This document shows, piece after piece, positions 1 to 12,000 of a stretch of 64,000 nucleotides of DNA. Every line of letters begins with the position of its first letter. The first letter of the stretch is position 1. The notes beneath the pieces were generated by a model, which worked only from the letters and a program-made list of their open reading frames with translations, searched no databases and was not told where the DNA came from. The DNA comes from Gavia stellata (lineage: Eukaryota > Chordata > Aves > Gaviiformes > Gaviidae), in assembly GCF_030936135.1 (NCBI RefSeq), contig NC_082595.1, positions 106,557,334 through 106,621,333 on the forward strand, in the 5' to 3' direction. The position numbers were made by a program, and so were the translations under genes.

Positions 1-1084
1 CCCAGGCCAGGTCCCAGCTCCCTTCTCAAGTGCCGCCCATTGGGGTCTCCATATGAAACCCACTAATCAGACTGGTTAGTCACTGTAAAAATCCACCGCT
101 GCCGTTACAGGGTGGGGAAACCCATGCTCAGCAGGGATGGATGGACCCGGGGAAACTGCACGATGGACGGGTCACCTGAAATAACCCCTCATTTGTCTGG
201 AGTCCCAGCAGCTCCTGGAAAACGAGCTGGGCGATTAACACTGCGGCATCAACGCACGCTGACGCAGCACGGCTAATTATAGAGCCAAGGCTCAAGCAAG
301 CGCAGCAGAATTATAATTTCTTAGATGAGGCTGCAAGAGGCGCGAGCTCTGCTCGACTGGCCCCAGACCTCCCCCAGGCTGAAGGTGACAGCGTGATGCC
401 CACCAAGAGCTGCCCCGCCACGGTGGCAGTCCCACAGCGTGTGGCACGGATTTACACCCTGCTGCTCTGAGGATGATGTTTGGGCTCATAGTCCGGCTTT
501 TAATATCCGAGCAATAAATTCCATGTGGTTTTCGGAGAAAGGCCAGATGCTCCCCACTGGTAGCTACAGCAGGAGGGAGGGAAGTGGTGAGAGCATGACG
601 TTAAGGCTTGCAGTATCTGTCCTCTGCGTCATTCATTCGCGTTGTTCCCCGAGGCTCTGTTAAAAAGCACAAGGTGTAATTTTCAGCGCTGAAATACCAG
701 CGTCTTACCACCGCCCATCTCTAAATGTGCAGCCATTTCCTTCCAGAGGAGACATTTTCCTGAAGATAAAAAGAAATGCATATTTTGACCAGAGTAAGCA
801 GTGATTTTCCTGCGCTTGCCAGTTTTTGGAGCATTTGGCAAGCTGATATTACCACGTTAAAATCCTATTCAACGTAATCCTCACTGCAGTGCCCCAAAGA
901 CACTCCCCCCACCATCCTCAAGCTCTGGGAAACCTCTGTAACCAGCACCACTAAAGCACCTGAAATTCCTCATTAAAGGCCAGGGACAGTCCCTGTGCCC
1001 CAACACACAATGCCCAACGCTGCTGCGACTGGTGCCAGCCTGTGCACCAATTCCAGGCTGGAGTTTGAGGCGATGAAGTGCCCT
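1..1084. other. Non-coding, nothing recognised
   Basis: Moderately GC-rich unique sequence. Only short spurious frames (under 110 codons) are open, none with a recognisable domain. Confidence 0.5.
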
Positions 1085-1376
1085 TTTTTAGTAGGGCCTG
1101 TTGAGATAGGACAAGGGGTAATGGTTTTAAACTAAAAGAGGGTCGATTCAGACTACATATAAGGAAGAATTTTTTTATGATGATGGTGGTGAAACACTGC
1201 AACAGGTTGCCTGGAGAGGTTGTAGATGCCCCATCTCTAGAAACATTCCAGGTCAGGTTGGACGGGGCTCTGAGCAAACTGATCTAGTTGAAGATGCCTC
1301 TGCTCATTGCAGGGGGGGTGGACTAGATGACCTTTAAAGATGCCTTCCAACCCAAACCATTCTATGATTCTATGTT
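1085..1376 (+). mobile_element. CR1 LINE, 3' end fragment
   Basis: The sequence has the typical CR1 3' end: a remnant of the last coding segment (taaggaagaatttttttatg, caacaggttgcctggagagg), the untranslated tail (tggactagatgacctttaaa) and terminal repeats of attctatg. It is 5'-truncated, as most CR1 copies are. The left boundary is approximate. Confidence 0.85.
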
Positions 1377-4300
1377 TTCTGATCAAAGGGTTGAGCAGGA
1401 TTTGCAGGATCTCGTGGGATGTAGGTGCTCAAGTCCCGTGCTCAGGACCTGCACCCGCTATCAGCTGGAGAGACGGCGCAGGGGAAGTACCATCAAGTGC
1501 CATGTGCCTCTCCTGGGACGTGTGGTGGTTTGGACGTCATCTGTCCCCATTGCCTCAGTGAGCAGGCTCTCTGCCAGCCCCCAGCTTGCAGACCTGGGTC
1601 CCCACGGGGTTTCACTGGGCATTTTGGATGAGCTCAATGCCCAGCACATCTCTGCATCGCCATCTCACACCTGTACATTTCTCCACTGCTTCTACCCCAG
1701 CAGCTCTTAGCAGCATTGGAGCTGGTTAATCAGTTCAGCTGAAGAGTTTGATATTTAACTCATTTCCGTAGCCAGGCGGAGACGGGAGAAGTGACCCAAC
1801 AAGGTCTCGCCCTATTTCAACCAGGAAAAACACGTCCTGTTCTTTTGGCAGGAAAAAAACTTGGCCAAAACCACCTTGCATCTTGTTGTGCACTGGAGGC
1901 ATCTGCTCCTCACCAGCGCTGATGTCACCTCGTCTGACCCCAATGATGACGGGCTAAAAACTGGCACAAACCCACCGGCACAGCATTATATTGATGCACG
2001 TAACTGCCCAGGCTGTTGGCAATTTTAAGGGGTGGCCCCCATGGTGCTTGCAACTTAAAAACAACCCGCCTTGCACCTGGGATTGGGTTACTCCATCTCA
2101 TTCCAGCAACGGTTTTGGGTTTGCGCCTGCCTGCGTGAGCGATTGCACATCACAAATGGTTTAATGAATCTGAGCAAACGAGCACAAAAACATCGAGCTG
2201 TACTGATTTTATGTCACTGCCAGATTTTGCACTCAGCTTGGGTAGTGGGAGCCAGGGAGATAAAATACAGCTCATTTTGTTGATGTCAATGAGGTTTAAA
2301 ATTCAAGACAAATTAATTGCATCTGTATTTTTTTGATCGGTGAAGGCAATTTCATGAAGCATTTGTTAAAGATGCCACTTAAGGAGGAATTTCCTAACTG
2401 CAGAAGTTAATAACTTTAAAACTGCTACTCAGGCTCCCTGCAAATGGGGCTTTGTGCTGCAAATCTCTCTGAGACTCATAATTCAATCCTATTTAGAAGC
2501 AAATTTCTTAGATTTATAGCAATGAATATTTAAATACTACCAGTTGAAACATTTTCAATTTTGAGATCATTTCAAAGCCAGGAGAGTTTATAGCAATCGG
2601 CTACTCTGCAACATTTTAGCGTCTGAATTGATCTGAACTGTAGCTGAATATTAAGCAGCTTAAACAGCTGTGAAGGGTTAGAGCAGTTTAAGGGGTTAGG
2701 GTAGTTTAAGCAGAATATGATGTTTACAGGGCTTTGGTTAAAGAAATGGGAGTTCACAGGCTGTCAAGCCGAGCAGCTCCAGATGAAGGACCTGACAAGC
2801 ATCGTTAGAAAAGCTCTCTGAAGCACTTGGCATGTTATCTGCCTCCAAACCTCGTCTGCTTTATTTTTTCTAAGAAAAAAAAAGAAAAAGGAAATGAAAC
2901 GAGCAGGTTGAACATTCACACAAAATGCAGAATAAAGGCATTTGGGAAATCCTGTGAAGGTGGGTTTGCTCTGACAACAGGCTTCTTGCTGCTCCCTGTC
3001 GTTGACACTCGTTTTTCTTCAGTACAAACCACTTCAAAATACAGTGACACTCTGAAAAGTGGCAATGAAAAAAACACATGAGCTTTGTGGTGCTCGTGTT
3101 TAGCCCCTTCAATGTCGGATACATGCAAATTAAAAACTGAAAGATGGCGCTTTTAAAAACTCTTTTGCAAGCCCAAGCCAGTTCTGCACAAGCATTTGGC
3201 CAGGGTGGTTATTTCAGCTGGGAAAGAAGACAAGGGGAGAATGTATCTTTTTTGTAAGATATATTTATGCTGGTCCTAGCCATAGAAAAAAGCCTCTGTG
3301 TACCATTATAATTTATTCCTCTGGACTAAAAGCCATGCATATTCCGGTATAGTTGCTCCATCTGTGCTGTTAATGCTGGACTGTGCAAAAAACAATTCAG
3401 GATTTATTGAATACAAGAGGCAGCTGAGGCAGAGGAAAGACTCCTTAGCCTGGTATAATGCAGACAAATGAATGCAGGGGATCTGTTTCCAGGTGTTTCT
3501 CCAACTGGCCTGGCATAAGGACAGCGTCTGTGCTGGCACCAGTCACCCATGCCTGTGCTACAAAAGCAAGGTGAGAAACGGTGCAACCGGGGTGAGCTGC
3601 AAAGGCTCTGCCCAGGGCTTTCTCTGCCGCATCAGTCGAAGGGGTTATAAGAACAGGACAGGACTCTGTACCGGGTCACCCGCGTGTCCCAGTCACCCGC
3701 TGTCCTGTCCCTGACACTCACCAGAAGCAGAGGACTGGGAAAGGCATAACAACAGGTAATGGCATTTCCTCTGCAAACCCTCCTGTCTCTGACGGTTTGT
3801 GGCGTGGGGAGTGCCTGCAGCAGCTGGGCTCTCTGCGTGCTGGGGGACCCTCCACGGGTTTCTCTCCCGTGACCACCCATGCTCCTCCGGAGAGAGCAGG
3901 ACCAGCCTTTGCCACCCAAAGCTTCCTTGCCAGATTTTGTATCAAACACCAGCTGATTTGTCAGTTTTGAGCCTGGCAATGCCAGCTGATGCCCTTATCT
4001 ATGTATTTATTTATTTTATTTTAATGTTATTTTTCGCTGGATGAAGCAGTGAACAGCCTGTCCTTTCCCCGTTTCATAAGCCTCACCATGTTTCCCCTCC
4101 AGCCATCTCTTTTCAAAGACAAGGAGCCCTCACCTACTCATTGCAGGAGCTGTTTGATTTTCCCTGCCTCCCTCCTCCCAACTTCTCCCCTTCTGCCCAT
4201 GGTGAGCTGTGATGCCAGACGAGGCAGGACACATCCACACCAGGACTATACCCCGGCAGCACTATTGCTGCAGAAGGAGTTGCCAGCTTTGACCAAATGT

Positions 4301-7300
4301 TCCCTTTGAGGCTGTTTCCAGGGATTTCATCAGGAATGGAATATCTAGCGTTGCCACAGTAGGAGCCACGCAATCACTCAAGCGGAAAAATAACTCAGGT
4401 GCCGTGTAATGAGATCTGACAGAAACATAGCAGTAAATGATTTAATTACTCTGTTTATTTCAGTGATGGTGCCAGGAGGGACGCAGAGGTGCTGGGTCCC
4501 TCCAACTGACGGCAGCATCCTCCTGCAGCCCCAGCAGCGAGCCTGGGGCAAGCCTCTGGCCTCCCATCTCACCGTACTATAGAATTGAATCGTCCTATGT
4601 AGAGTATATTAATAGTATAGCTACTATGTATGTATATATACGCTGAAATATTCCATACGTTGAGGCCCCCAGCAGTCTCATTTCTCCTTCAGTTACCTTC
4701 CTCAACCCCATTTCCCATCTCCTCACCCCTAAATTGCTCCTATCTCATGCTATCTTGTCTCTGTAACTTCCTAAACCACTTTTTTTTTCAGCTGGGAGCC
4801 AGCAATACACTCTCTGTCCATGAGTATGATATTCCCACCAGTTCTTACTTTTCCAGTTCCTGTGGAGACATATGCAAAGGACCTGTTTTTCAGTGCAGAC
4901 ACTTGGCATTTCCCAGATACTGTGTCTCTTCAACATGTGGCAATGTATGCGTTGTCCTCAAGAGCATCCAGCCCTTGCTTTAATAATTGCTGTCCTGGGA
5001 CCCATTTCTCCATCACTTTGGGCTCCGGGTTAGGGTTAGAGCACCAGGATGCTCTGATTTGGCAGGATTTTCTGCCTCCTCTGAAGCTGGCGAGTGGCAG
5101 ATCCCCTTCTTTCCTAAAGCACTTTGCAAGGAAACTGCTTGTATATGGTATTGAAAAGAAGCATCATGTCTGCACTGGCAGCGTTAGGACTTCCCTGCAT
5201 CGCCCAGGATTTCTGGGTTGTGAACCAACTCCCAGGGCAAGCCACTGAGAAACTTCCCACCTGAGGTAAGGCACCAGCCGATTTCATCATCCCAAAAGCT
5301 TTCCAGGAAGCCTTGAGTCAGGAGTTCATGTTCCCCTTCTCTCACCCAGCCCATCGCCCTGACCTCCTCAGCAGTGGTCAGGCTTGGGGGCCGGAGACAC
5401 CATCACAGAAATGGGCCAGAAAATGCACGATTTGGGGGGAATTCCTTCTCGCCGGCCGTTCTGCTGCTGTTTTGCAAGCAGATCACCTCCAGCTTGGCTG
5501 GATCCCTTCCCAGCGTCTTTTTGAAGGGTTTTCGCCCTCTGGAGGCTAACATTTAGAAAGCAAATGCAAGAGGAAAAAAAAAGAAAAATGGCTCAAATCT
5601 TACATTTGCAGAAATCCAGCCCCCATGAGAATAAACCTGCAAAGAGCTGGTGGGCTTCAAAGTGCTTCTCCTGAAAAGCTGATCGTGGGCAGGGACACCT
5701 CTTGCATGGCATTGAAAGCCTCGGTGGGACCCAGAGGTATTGCGCTCAGCCTCGGCCTTCCTATTCCTGCTGCAACAGCACTGAAAAATGTCCAGATAAT
5801 GTTGAATCATCCTGCCTTGACAATTCCAGATAAGACCTGCTGATCTTGTTCATTTTACAATGATTTTATTCCCCTTTCGTTCTTCCCCCATCTTTGCCAT
5901 AGGTTGTGCATTATAAAGGATTACACGGAGGGTAGAATGCACATGACATTTCTAAATTTTAAAAATTAGAAGTTTGGATATCCTTTGACACTCCAATAGT
6001 TTGTCCTCATCAGACACAGCTCTGTTCATTTGCCTGCAATTAGAACCAGGGCAGAAAACCAGTATTTTTGTTCCTTGATGCAACATACTGGGGGAAAAAG
6101 GGTGACATAGAAAACCTGCGCTCAGGTTTGGTTTGCACTGAGCTGGGTCTAGCAGCATCTACATATCTGTCTGATTTTATTTCCCTATGTCTTTCTGCTG
6201 TGACTCTGTCCCAGTTCCCTGGAGACCCTGATAGCCTGTGAGGTCCTCTTGTTCCTCTGGATTTTTCTTGCCAGCCTCTAGCACATCCTCTGTCAAGCTA
6301 ACACACAGCTCAGCCTCATGATTCTCAGGAAGAACACAAAAAGTGCTGTGCATGGAGGCACGATGCCAAGAACATGCCCGATGAAGGCCGTTTTCCAGGC
6401 GTGGGTGATGTGATTCAGTGAGCTGGAGGCAGAGTTGCAGAACGTCCCCTCCCGACCAACACTCCCACGCAGGACAGCCTGTATTTTGTGTTTGCTCTCT
6501 TCCAGCCAGGCCAGGTCCTTGCTGTCTGCCAAAACGACAGCTTGAAGCCAGACACGTGAAAGATAGCTAGCACCTAGCTCCTACCAGTGGCATAAACACT
6601 CATGGGTGCTGACACAGGTTAGGAGCCTATATAGGAATGATGCTCCTCAACATCTTTGTGGACCTGGATCTTGTTTCTAGAAGACAAAGCACATAACAGA
6701 TGTGAGGGGCACCAAGCATGATCGAATATCCATAGCCTCAGAAGCATTTCTCCACTGCTTTTTACACCTACTATCCATTCATCTGTAAGAAGGAGTTGCC
6801 CACCTGTGATCTATACACCTCAAGAGCTCAAAAAATTCCCATATTCCACCAATATGTCACAGGTCTACATCACCACTCATGGTTGGAAGAGAAGATCCAC
6901 AACATCATGAGGCAGCCAAATGCCCCACTCTTAACCTGTCCAGCTTCATGCCCAATCTCGACAAGGTGCCCACCTCCACCTCCGCAACGTTCAACACTTC
7001 TGCATGGGGCCAGCTGCATCCCACAGGGCTGCCGAAGGGAAAGGCACAAGCCTTGTGCAAAGGGAAAACCAGAGATTGTGGGAAAAGAAAGTCCAGACAG
7101 GAGGAAAACCTAGATGGGGTTGGCCACACTCTTGGACCTTGACCCAGACAAGTGATGAAGTGATGAAGTGATGACAGTGCCACCTGTCCAGTCCTACAGA
7201 CTAGGGTTGGGTTGGCCTTCAGCTTCTCCACGGGGCTAATTTGACTTCCCATCCCTGAGCTTGTTGAGGTCCCACTCTGCTGCCGGCACAGGGTCCACAG

Positions 7301-7621
7301 GTCACTCAGTCATCCACAGGCTGCTTTGGGCCAATAGCTCATCAGCTGTCCAGGGACACCACCAGCCACCATGGTTCATCGGTGCCAACACCAGCAAGCC
7401 TGTTCAGGGCTCAGCTCAACAAACTTTGATGTTTCTTGGTCCCTCAGCACCTGAACCCACAGCCCTGAGTTCAGCACCCTGGATCTTCATACAGGACTTG
7501 AGGAGATGTCTGTTTACCTCTGACAGTGACTCTTCCCACACCTGGATAGGTCTGAACTTGGGAAAAAGCCTTCTACAAGGCCAATCAAAAGGAAAAAAAC
7601 CCCAACAATTCACTTGCAGCT
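1377..7621. other. Non-coding unique sequence
   Basis: No gene, long repeat or RNA recognised. AT-rich tract around 2280-2760. Two adjacent telomere-like hexamers (gggttagggttag) near 5028 are too short to be meaningful. Confidence 0.5.
7151..7174. repeat. Tandem octamer (AGTGATGA)x3
   Basis: Three perfect copies of agtgatga in a row, 24 bases. A short tandem repeat with no evident role. Confidence 0.9.
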
Positions 7622-9020
7622 CCCTCTATCTACAAGAATGGCTGGAAGGAGGATCTGGGCAACTACAGGCCTGTCAGCCTGACCTTAGTGCTGGGGAAGA
7701 TTATGGAGAGGTTCATCCTGAGGGCACTCACAGGGCACATGCAGGATAACCAAGGGATCAGGCCCAGCCAGCACGGGTTCATGAAAGGCAGGTCCTGCTT
7801 GACCAACCTGATCTCCTTCTATGACCAGGTGACCCGCCTAGTGGATGAGGGAAAGGCTGTGGATGTTGTCTGCCTGGACTTTAGTAAAGCCTTCGATGCT
7901 GTCTCCCACAGCATTCTCCTGGAGAAGCTGGTGACTCGTGGCTTAGACAGGTGCACTCTTTGCTGGGTAAAAAACTGGCTGGACGGCCGAGCCCAGAGAA
8001 TCGTGGTGAATGGAGTGAAATCCAGCTGGCGGTCGGTCACAAGCGGAGTCCCCCAGGGCTCAGTTTTGGGGCCGGTCTTGTTTAATGTATTTATCAATGA
8101 TCTGGATGAGGGGATCGAGTGCTCCCTCAGCAAGTTTGGAGATGACACCAAGTTGGGAGGCAGTGTTGATCTGCTTGAGTGTCGGAAGGCTCTTCAGAGG
8201 GATCTGGACAGGCTGGATCAATGGGCCCAGGCCAATTGGATGAGGTTCAATAAGGCCAAGTGCCGGGTCCTGCACTTGGGTCACAAAAACCCCATGCAAC
8301 GACACGGGCTTGGGGACGAGTGGCTGGAAAGCTGCCCCGCAGAAAAGGACCTGGGGGTGTTGGTCGACAGCCGGCTGAAGATGAGCCAGCAGTGTGCCCA
8401 GGTGGCCAAGAAGGCCAACGCCATCCTGGCCTGTATCAGAAAGAGTGTGGCCAGCAGGAGTAGGGAGGGGATCGTGCCCCTGTACTCGGCGCTGGTGAGG
8501 CCGCACCTCGAATGCTGTGTTCAGTTTTGGGCCCCTCACTCCAAGAAGGACATTGAGGTGCTGGAGCGTGTCCAGAGAAGGGCGACGAAGCTGGTGAGGG
8601 GTCTGGAGCACAAGTCTGATGAGGAGTGGCTGAGGGAACTGGGGTGTTCAGTCTGGAGAAGAGGAGGCTGAGGGGAGACCTCATCGCTCTCTACAGTTAC
8701 CTGAAAGGCGGTTGCAGAGAGGTGGGTGTTGGTCTCTTCTCCCAAGTGACAAGTGACAGGACAAGAGGAAATGGCCTCAAGTTGCACCAGGGGAGGTTCA
8801 GGCTGGGTATTAGGAAAAATTTCTTTACAGAGAGAGAGGTGAAGCATTGGAACAGGCTGCCCAGGGAGGTGGTGGAGTCACCCTCACTGGGGGTGTTCAA
8901 GGAATGTGTGGACGTGGCACTACGGGACATGGTTTAGTGGGCATGGTGGTGTTGGGTTGGTGGTTGGACTTGATGATCTTACAGGTCTTTTCCAACCTTA
9001 GTGATTCTGTCATACTGTGA
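7622..9020 (+). mobile_element. CR1 LINE with reverse transcriptase, 5'-truncated, about 1.4 kb
   Basis: This is the best preserved CR1 here. It starts within ORF2 near [17 protein letters not shown] and runs to a CR1 3' tail (acttgatgatcttacaggtc, then tccaacc). The coding frame is open to 8671, then shifts. Sense orientation, no clear target-site duplication recognised. The reading frame and tail suggest it is younger than the copies at 36.8, 38.8 and 52.2 kb. Confidence 0.93.
7628..8937 (+). pseudogene. CR1 ORF2 reverse transcriptase, truncated and frameshifted
   Basis: RT motifs in order: [35 protein letters not shown] (first catalytic Asp), [11 protein letters not shown] and [12 protein letters not shown]. 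The catalytic box is FGDD, whereas CR1 elements usually have FADD or YADD. The frame ends at 8671; a second frame (8626-8937) carries the rest ([20 protein letters not shown] and onward to a stop). This fits one missing base near 8641-8650, just after WLREL. The endonuclease and N-terminal part are absent. It cannot encode a full retrotransposase. Confidence 0.85.
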
Positions 9021-12000
9021 AAAAAGCAAGACCATTTCCTGCTGTGCACTATTGGGGAACCATGTGCACTCATGAGCCTTCAGGGGAACTCATAGCCATT
9101 GTAGCCAGGTGGCAGTGGCAGGTAGCTCCTCCATGGGACCTCTTTTGGTGTGTAAGCAACTATTTGATGTGACGAAGTGTGCTACTTAGTTGGGTTTGCT
9201 CTCAGCAATTCCCAGTACAAAAACTGTGGGAAGGCCTGGGGGGGCAGGAACCCAGAGGTGGAAGCAGGTTGCTCTGTCCCGATTCCCATTTTAGGGGGTT
9301 TGGGGGTGATTTTGACAGGATGGCTCCCTGGGCATGGCTCTGGTTGTGGGTGAGGGCTGAGAAAAGAGATTTCCCCCTTTTTTTCAGGGATATTATATAG
9401 TGTCAATGAACCAAGTTACATTTTAGCAAAAGAAGAGGACCTGCCAGCACGCAGCAGAGGGACAAAGCTGGGACAGGAGACAATTGTCACAAAACCCCCA
9501 GCAGTTCTGGGTACTGCTAGAGTAGGGAGCAGGACAACGTCAGTTAAACCTAACTATTGCAACACCTGTGCAGCCCAGCACCTCCTAATGTGAGCAATAC
9601 CATTCCCAACTCCTGCAGGCAGTAAATTACTTAATAATTTGATACTGTGCTCTACGATAGAGGTAAATACGTTTTGGTGGAGGGGTGGAGGTAAATGCAT
9701 TTCAGTGGTGGAGTACATCTGATGGGTACTGAAGTTACCAAATTGAAGCAGAAGCCAGAAGGGCACTTTCATAGCGTGTGGTGAGAGGGGTACAGTCACA
9801 GGGATGTGATCATTACTGGAGATTTGGGGTCAGCTTTGGCAGTGCTTTACAGGGAACCCAGCAATGTTTTGAATTCTGTCTGCAGGGCTGGGATTTGTAC
9901 AGCTGAACAAGCTTTAATGTGATGTTTCCCAAGGCAATAGATGTGGAAGCCCCAAGTGCCGCTATTACAAAACTCCGGTCCAAGCAGAGGCACATTTTAA
10001 ATAAGTAATAAAGATGCAAGAACAAGTCAGTACCAAACAGCAATTCCCCTGAAAGATCACAAAGCCATGACCAGGCACCACCCGATTTTTTATGCATGTT
10101 AAAGCAATTGGAAAGTTGCCTTGTATTTGTTCCTCATCTTATTAAAGGACCTGCTGCTACGAGGACACATGGGGTCATTTTTCGATGTTGCTAGCACTCT
10201 GCACAATTTCTTGGCTGGGTTTCACAGTGTGCCAGTAAACAGTTACTTGCTTGTTTACCAGAAAAGCAAGGATTTCAGACCTTCTTTAGAAGATGATTTA
10301 ATCTTCTTACACACCATTTTGCACTTGGATAAGTAGGTCAGCAACCAAGGCTTGGACTGACAAGAGGGTCTACCTTCCTCCTCGGCCAACACTGGTATGC
10401 AGGAACAAGGAAACCAAGGAGTGCACACACACGGCTGAGTCTCTGCAGTTTTAGCATGTTTCCTCATGCCTGATGTGCACATGCATATTAGCAAAATGTG
10501 AAAATTCGACTCAGCTTGGCCTACGCTGAACATGAGTCGGAGCCCTAGCAAGTAAACAAACCCTAAGTCATTCTCCAGCCGAGCTGCCAGGAGGCTCTTC
10601 AATACCCAGGCAGAATTCAATGCGTGCAGCACTGCCAGACTGCGTCCACAGCTAATAAGGAAAAATCATCGGAGTTGAGCTCTCCTTTGGTTCACCTCAG
10701 CGTACATGGAGAGCTAATCCTGCAGACTGATTCTCAGCTGGTCCAGCCGCAGGAGAAAGAAAGGGAAGGTCATTTTAGAAAAAGCAGCACAACTTTGTCT
10801 TGCTCAGCCCGCGGTCACTCACGAGGCAGAATTGCACCATCTCGCCGTAACACAAACGGGTTACACCGGTGACACAGACATGCCACGCGACGTCCAACAC
10901 ATTTCAGGAAGCAGCTGGTACTTCCATTTAGCCCCAAAACCCGACTTTTGCCATGCTCGTGCTGAGCACTGTGTTGTGCCTTGTCAAGTCATTACCTGCT
11001 GGGTAAGCATACAGTCAAGCATGGCTTGTGAATTAGTAACTCGAAAGCCAGCCTTTGTCAGCTGGGCAGCTCTTTGCCTGTGCAAGGGTAAGAGGAATCA
11101 GGTCTGTGTAAGAAGTGAAATCTGAAATCAGGAGGACAAAAATGATGTTTTTCCCCATTTCTAAGCTGGCTCTGACCCATCACCATTTTCCAGCTCAGTC
11201 CCTGCATGTCCCTCTGCTGAGGCATCATGACTAACGTAGCTGCCGTCACCCCTTGGCTCGGAGCTGCAAGAGTCAGTACAGCGGGGCAAATGGGGTTTTT
11301 TTGTGAATGTTTTACCTGTATGTGCCTTCCTGCAGAGCATCCGTATATCACATGTACGCTGTTTGCCTGTCCCATGAATGGTGTATCATCTGTGGTACAT
11401 AACACCTCTTGCAGCAAGAACAGGGACAGGAGGAGAACAGGATAAGAAGGGTAGAAATGCTGATGATGAAGAAAAGAAAAATATGAAAGACACTATGAAA
11501 GACAGAAATAAAGCAGAACCTCTGTAGAAAGCTACAGCAGAGCTCAGCGAGATGATGGCATGTCTCCCTCTGGGTTCATTACCCACTAATAAGATTTATG
11601 AGAAGAATTTGTCACACTCTTAGGAGTATTTAGAAAAATGAGAAAATAATCTGGAAAGAATCTTACACCCTATAAACATCTATCCTTTCTAATGAACACT
11701 TCATGCTTGTTAAGAGTGGAGGAAGTAAAAGGAGCCAAGCGGAAGTCGAGCAGGGTCCGGTTCCAGATGAAGCCCCCTGAGGTGTGTAAGGACCTGGAGT
11801 CCTTGGCTCACACAGGTATTTAGGGCTGTATGAGGTGCCCTGAGCATCTGGCCTAGCCTCCACCCACCACTCAGTGGCTCTCGATGTCCCACATGTTGCA
11901 CCTGGAGCACATATCTATGTCTCCGATGCCCATGAGCACCCCGGTGATGCTTGGGGATTTCAGTGAAGCTAAGCAATGGAGCTTCCATGGGCTTTTTTTG

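Noticed and set aside
1327..1710. 127-codon + strand frame starting in the CR1 tail
   Set aside because: It starts in the CR1 3' end and continues into unique DNA with no domain; overlapping frames are open as well.
5028..5040. Telomere-like gggttagggttag
   Set aside because: Only two units; such short matches are expected by chance, so this is no interstitial telomere.
7261..7749. 162-codon frame overlapping the start of the CR1
   Set aside because: It reads across unique DNA into CR1 sequence in a frame other than that of the RT, and shows no domain.
8060..8611. 183-codon minus-strand frame within the CR1
   Set aside because: It is the antisense shadow of the reverse transcriptase frame.
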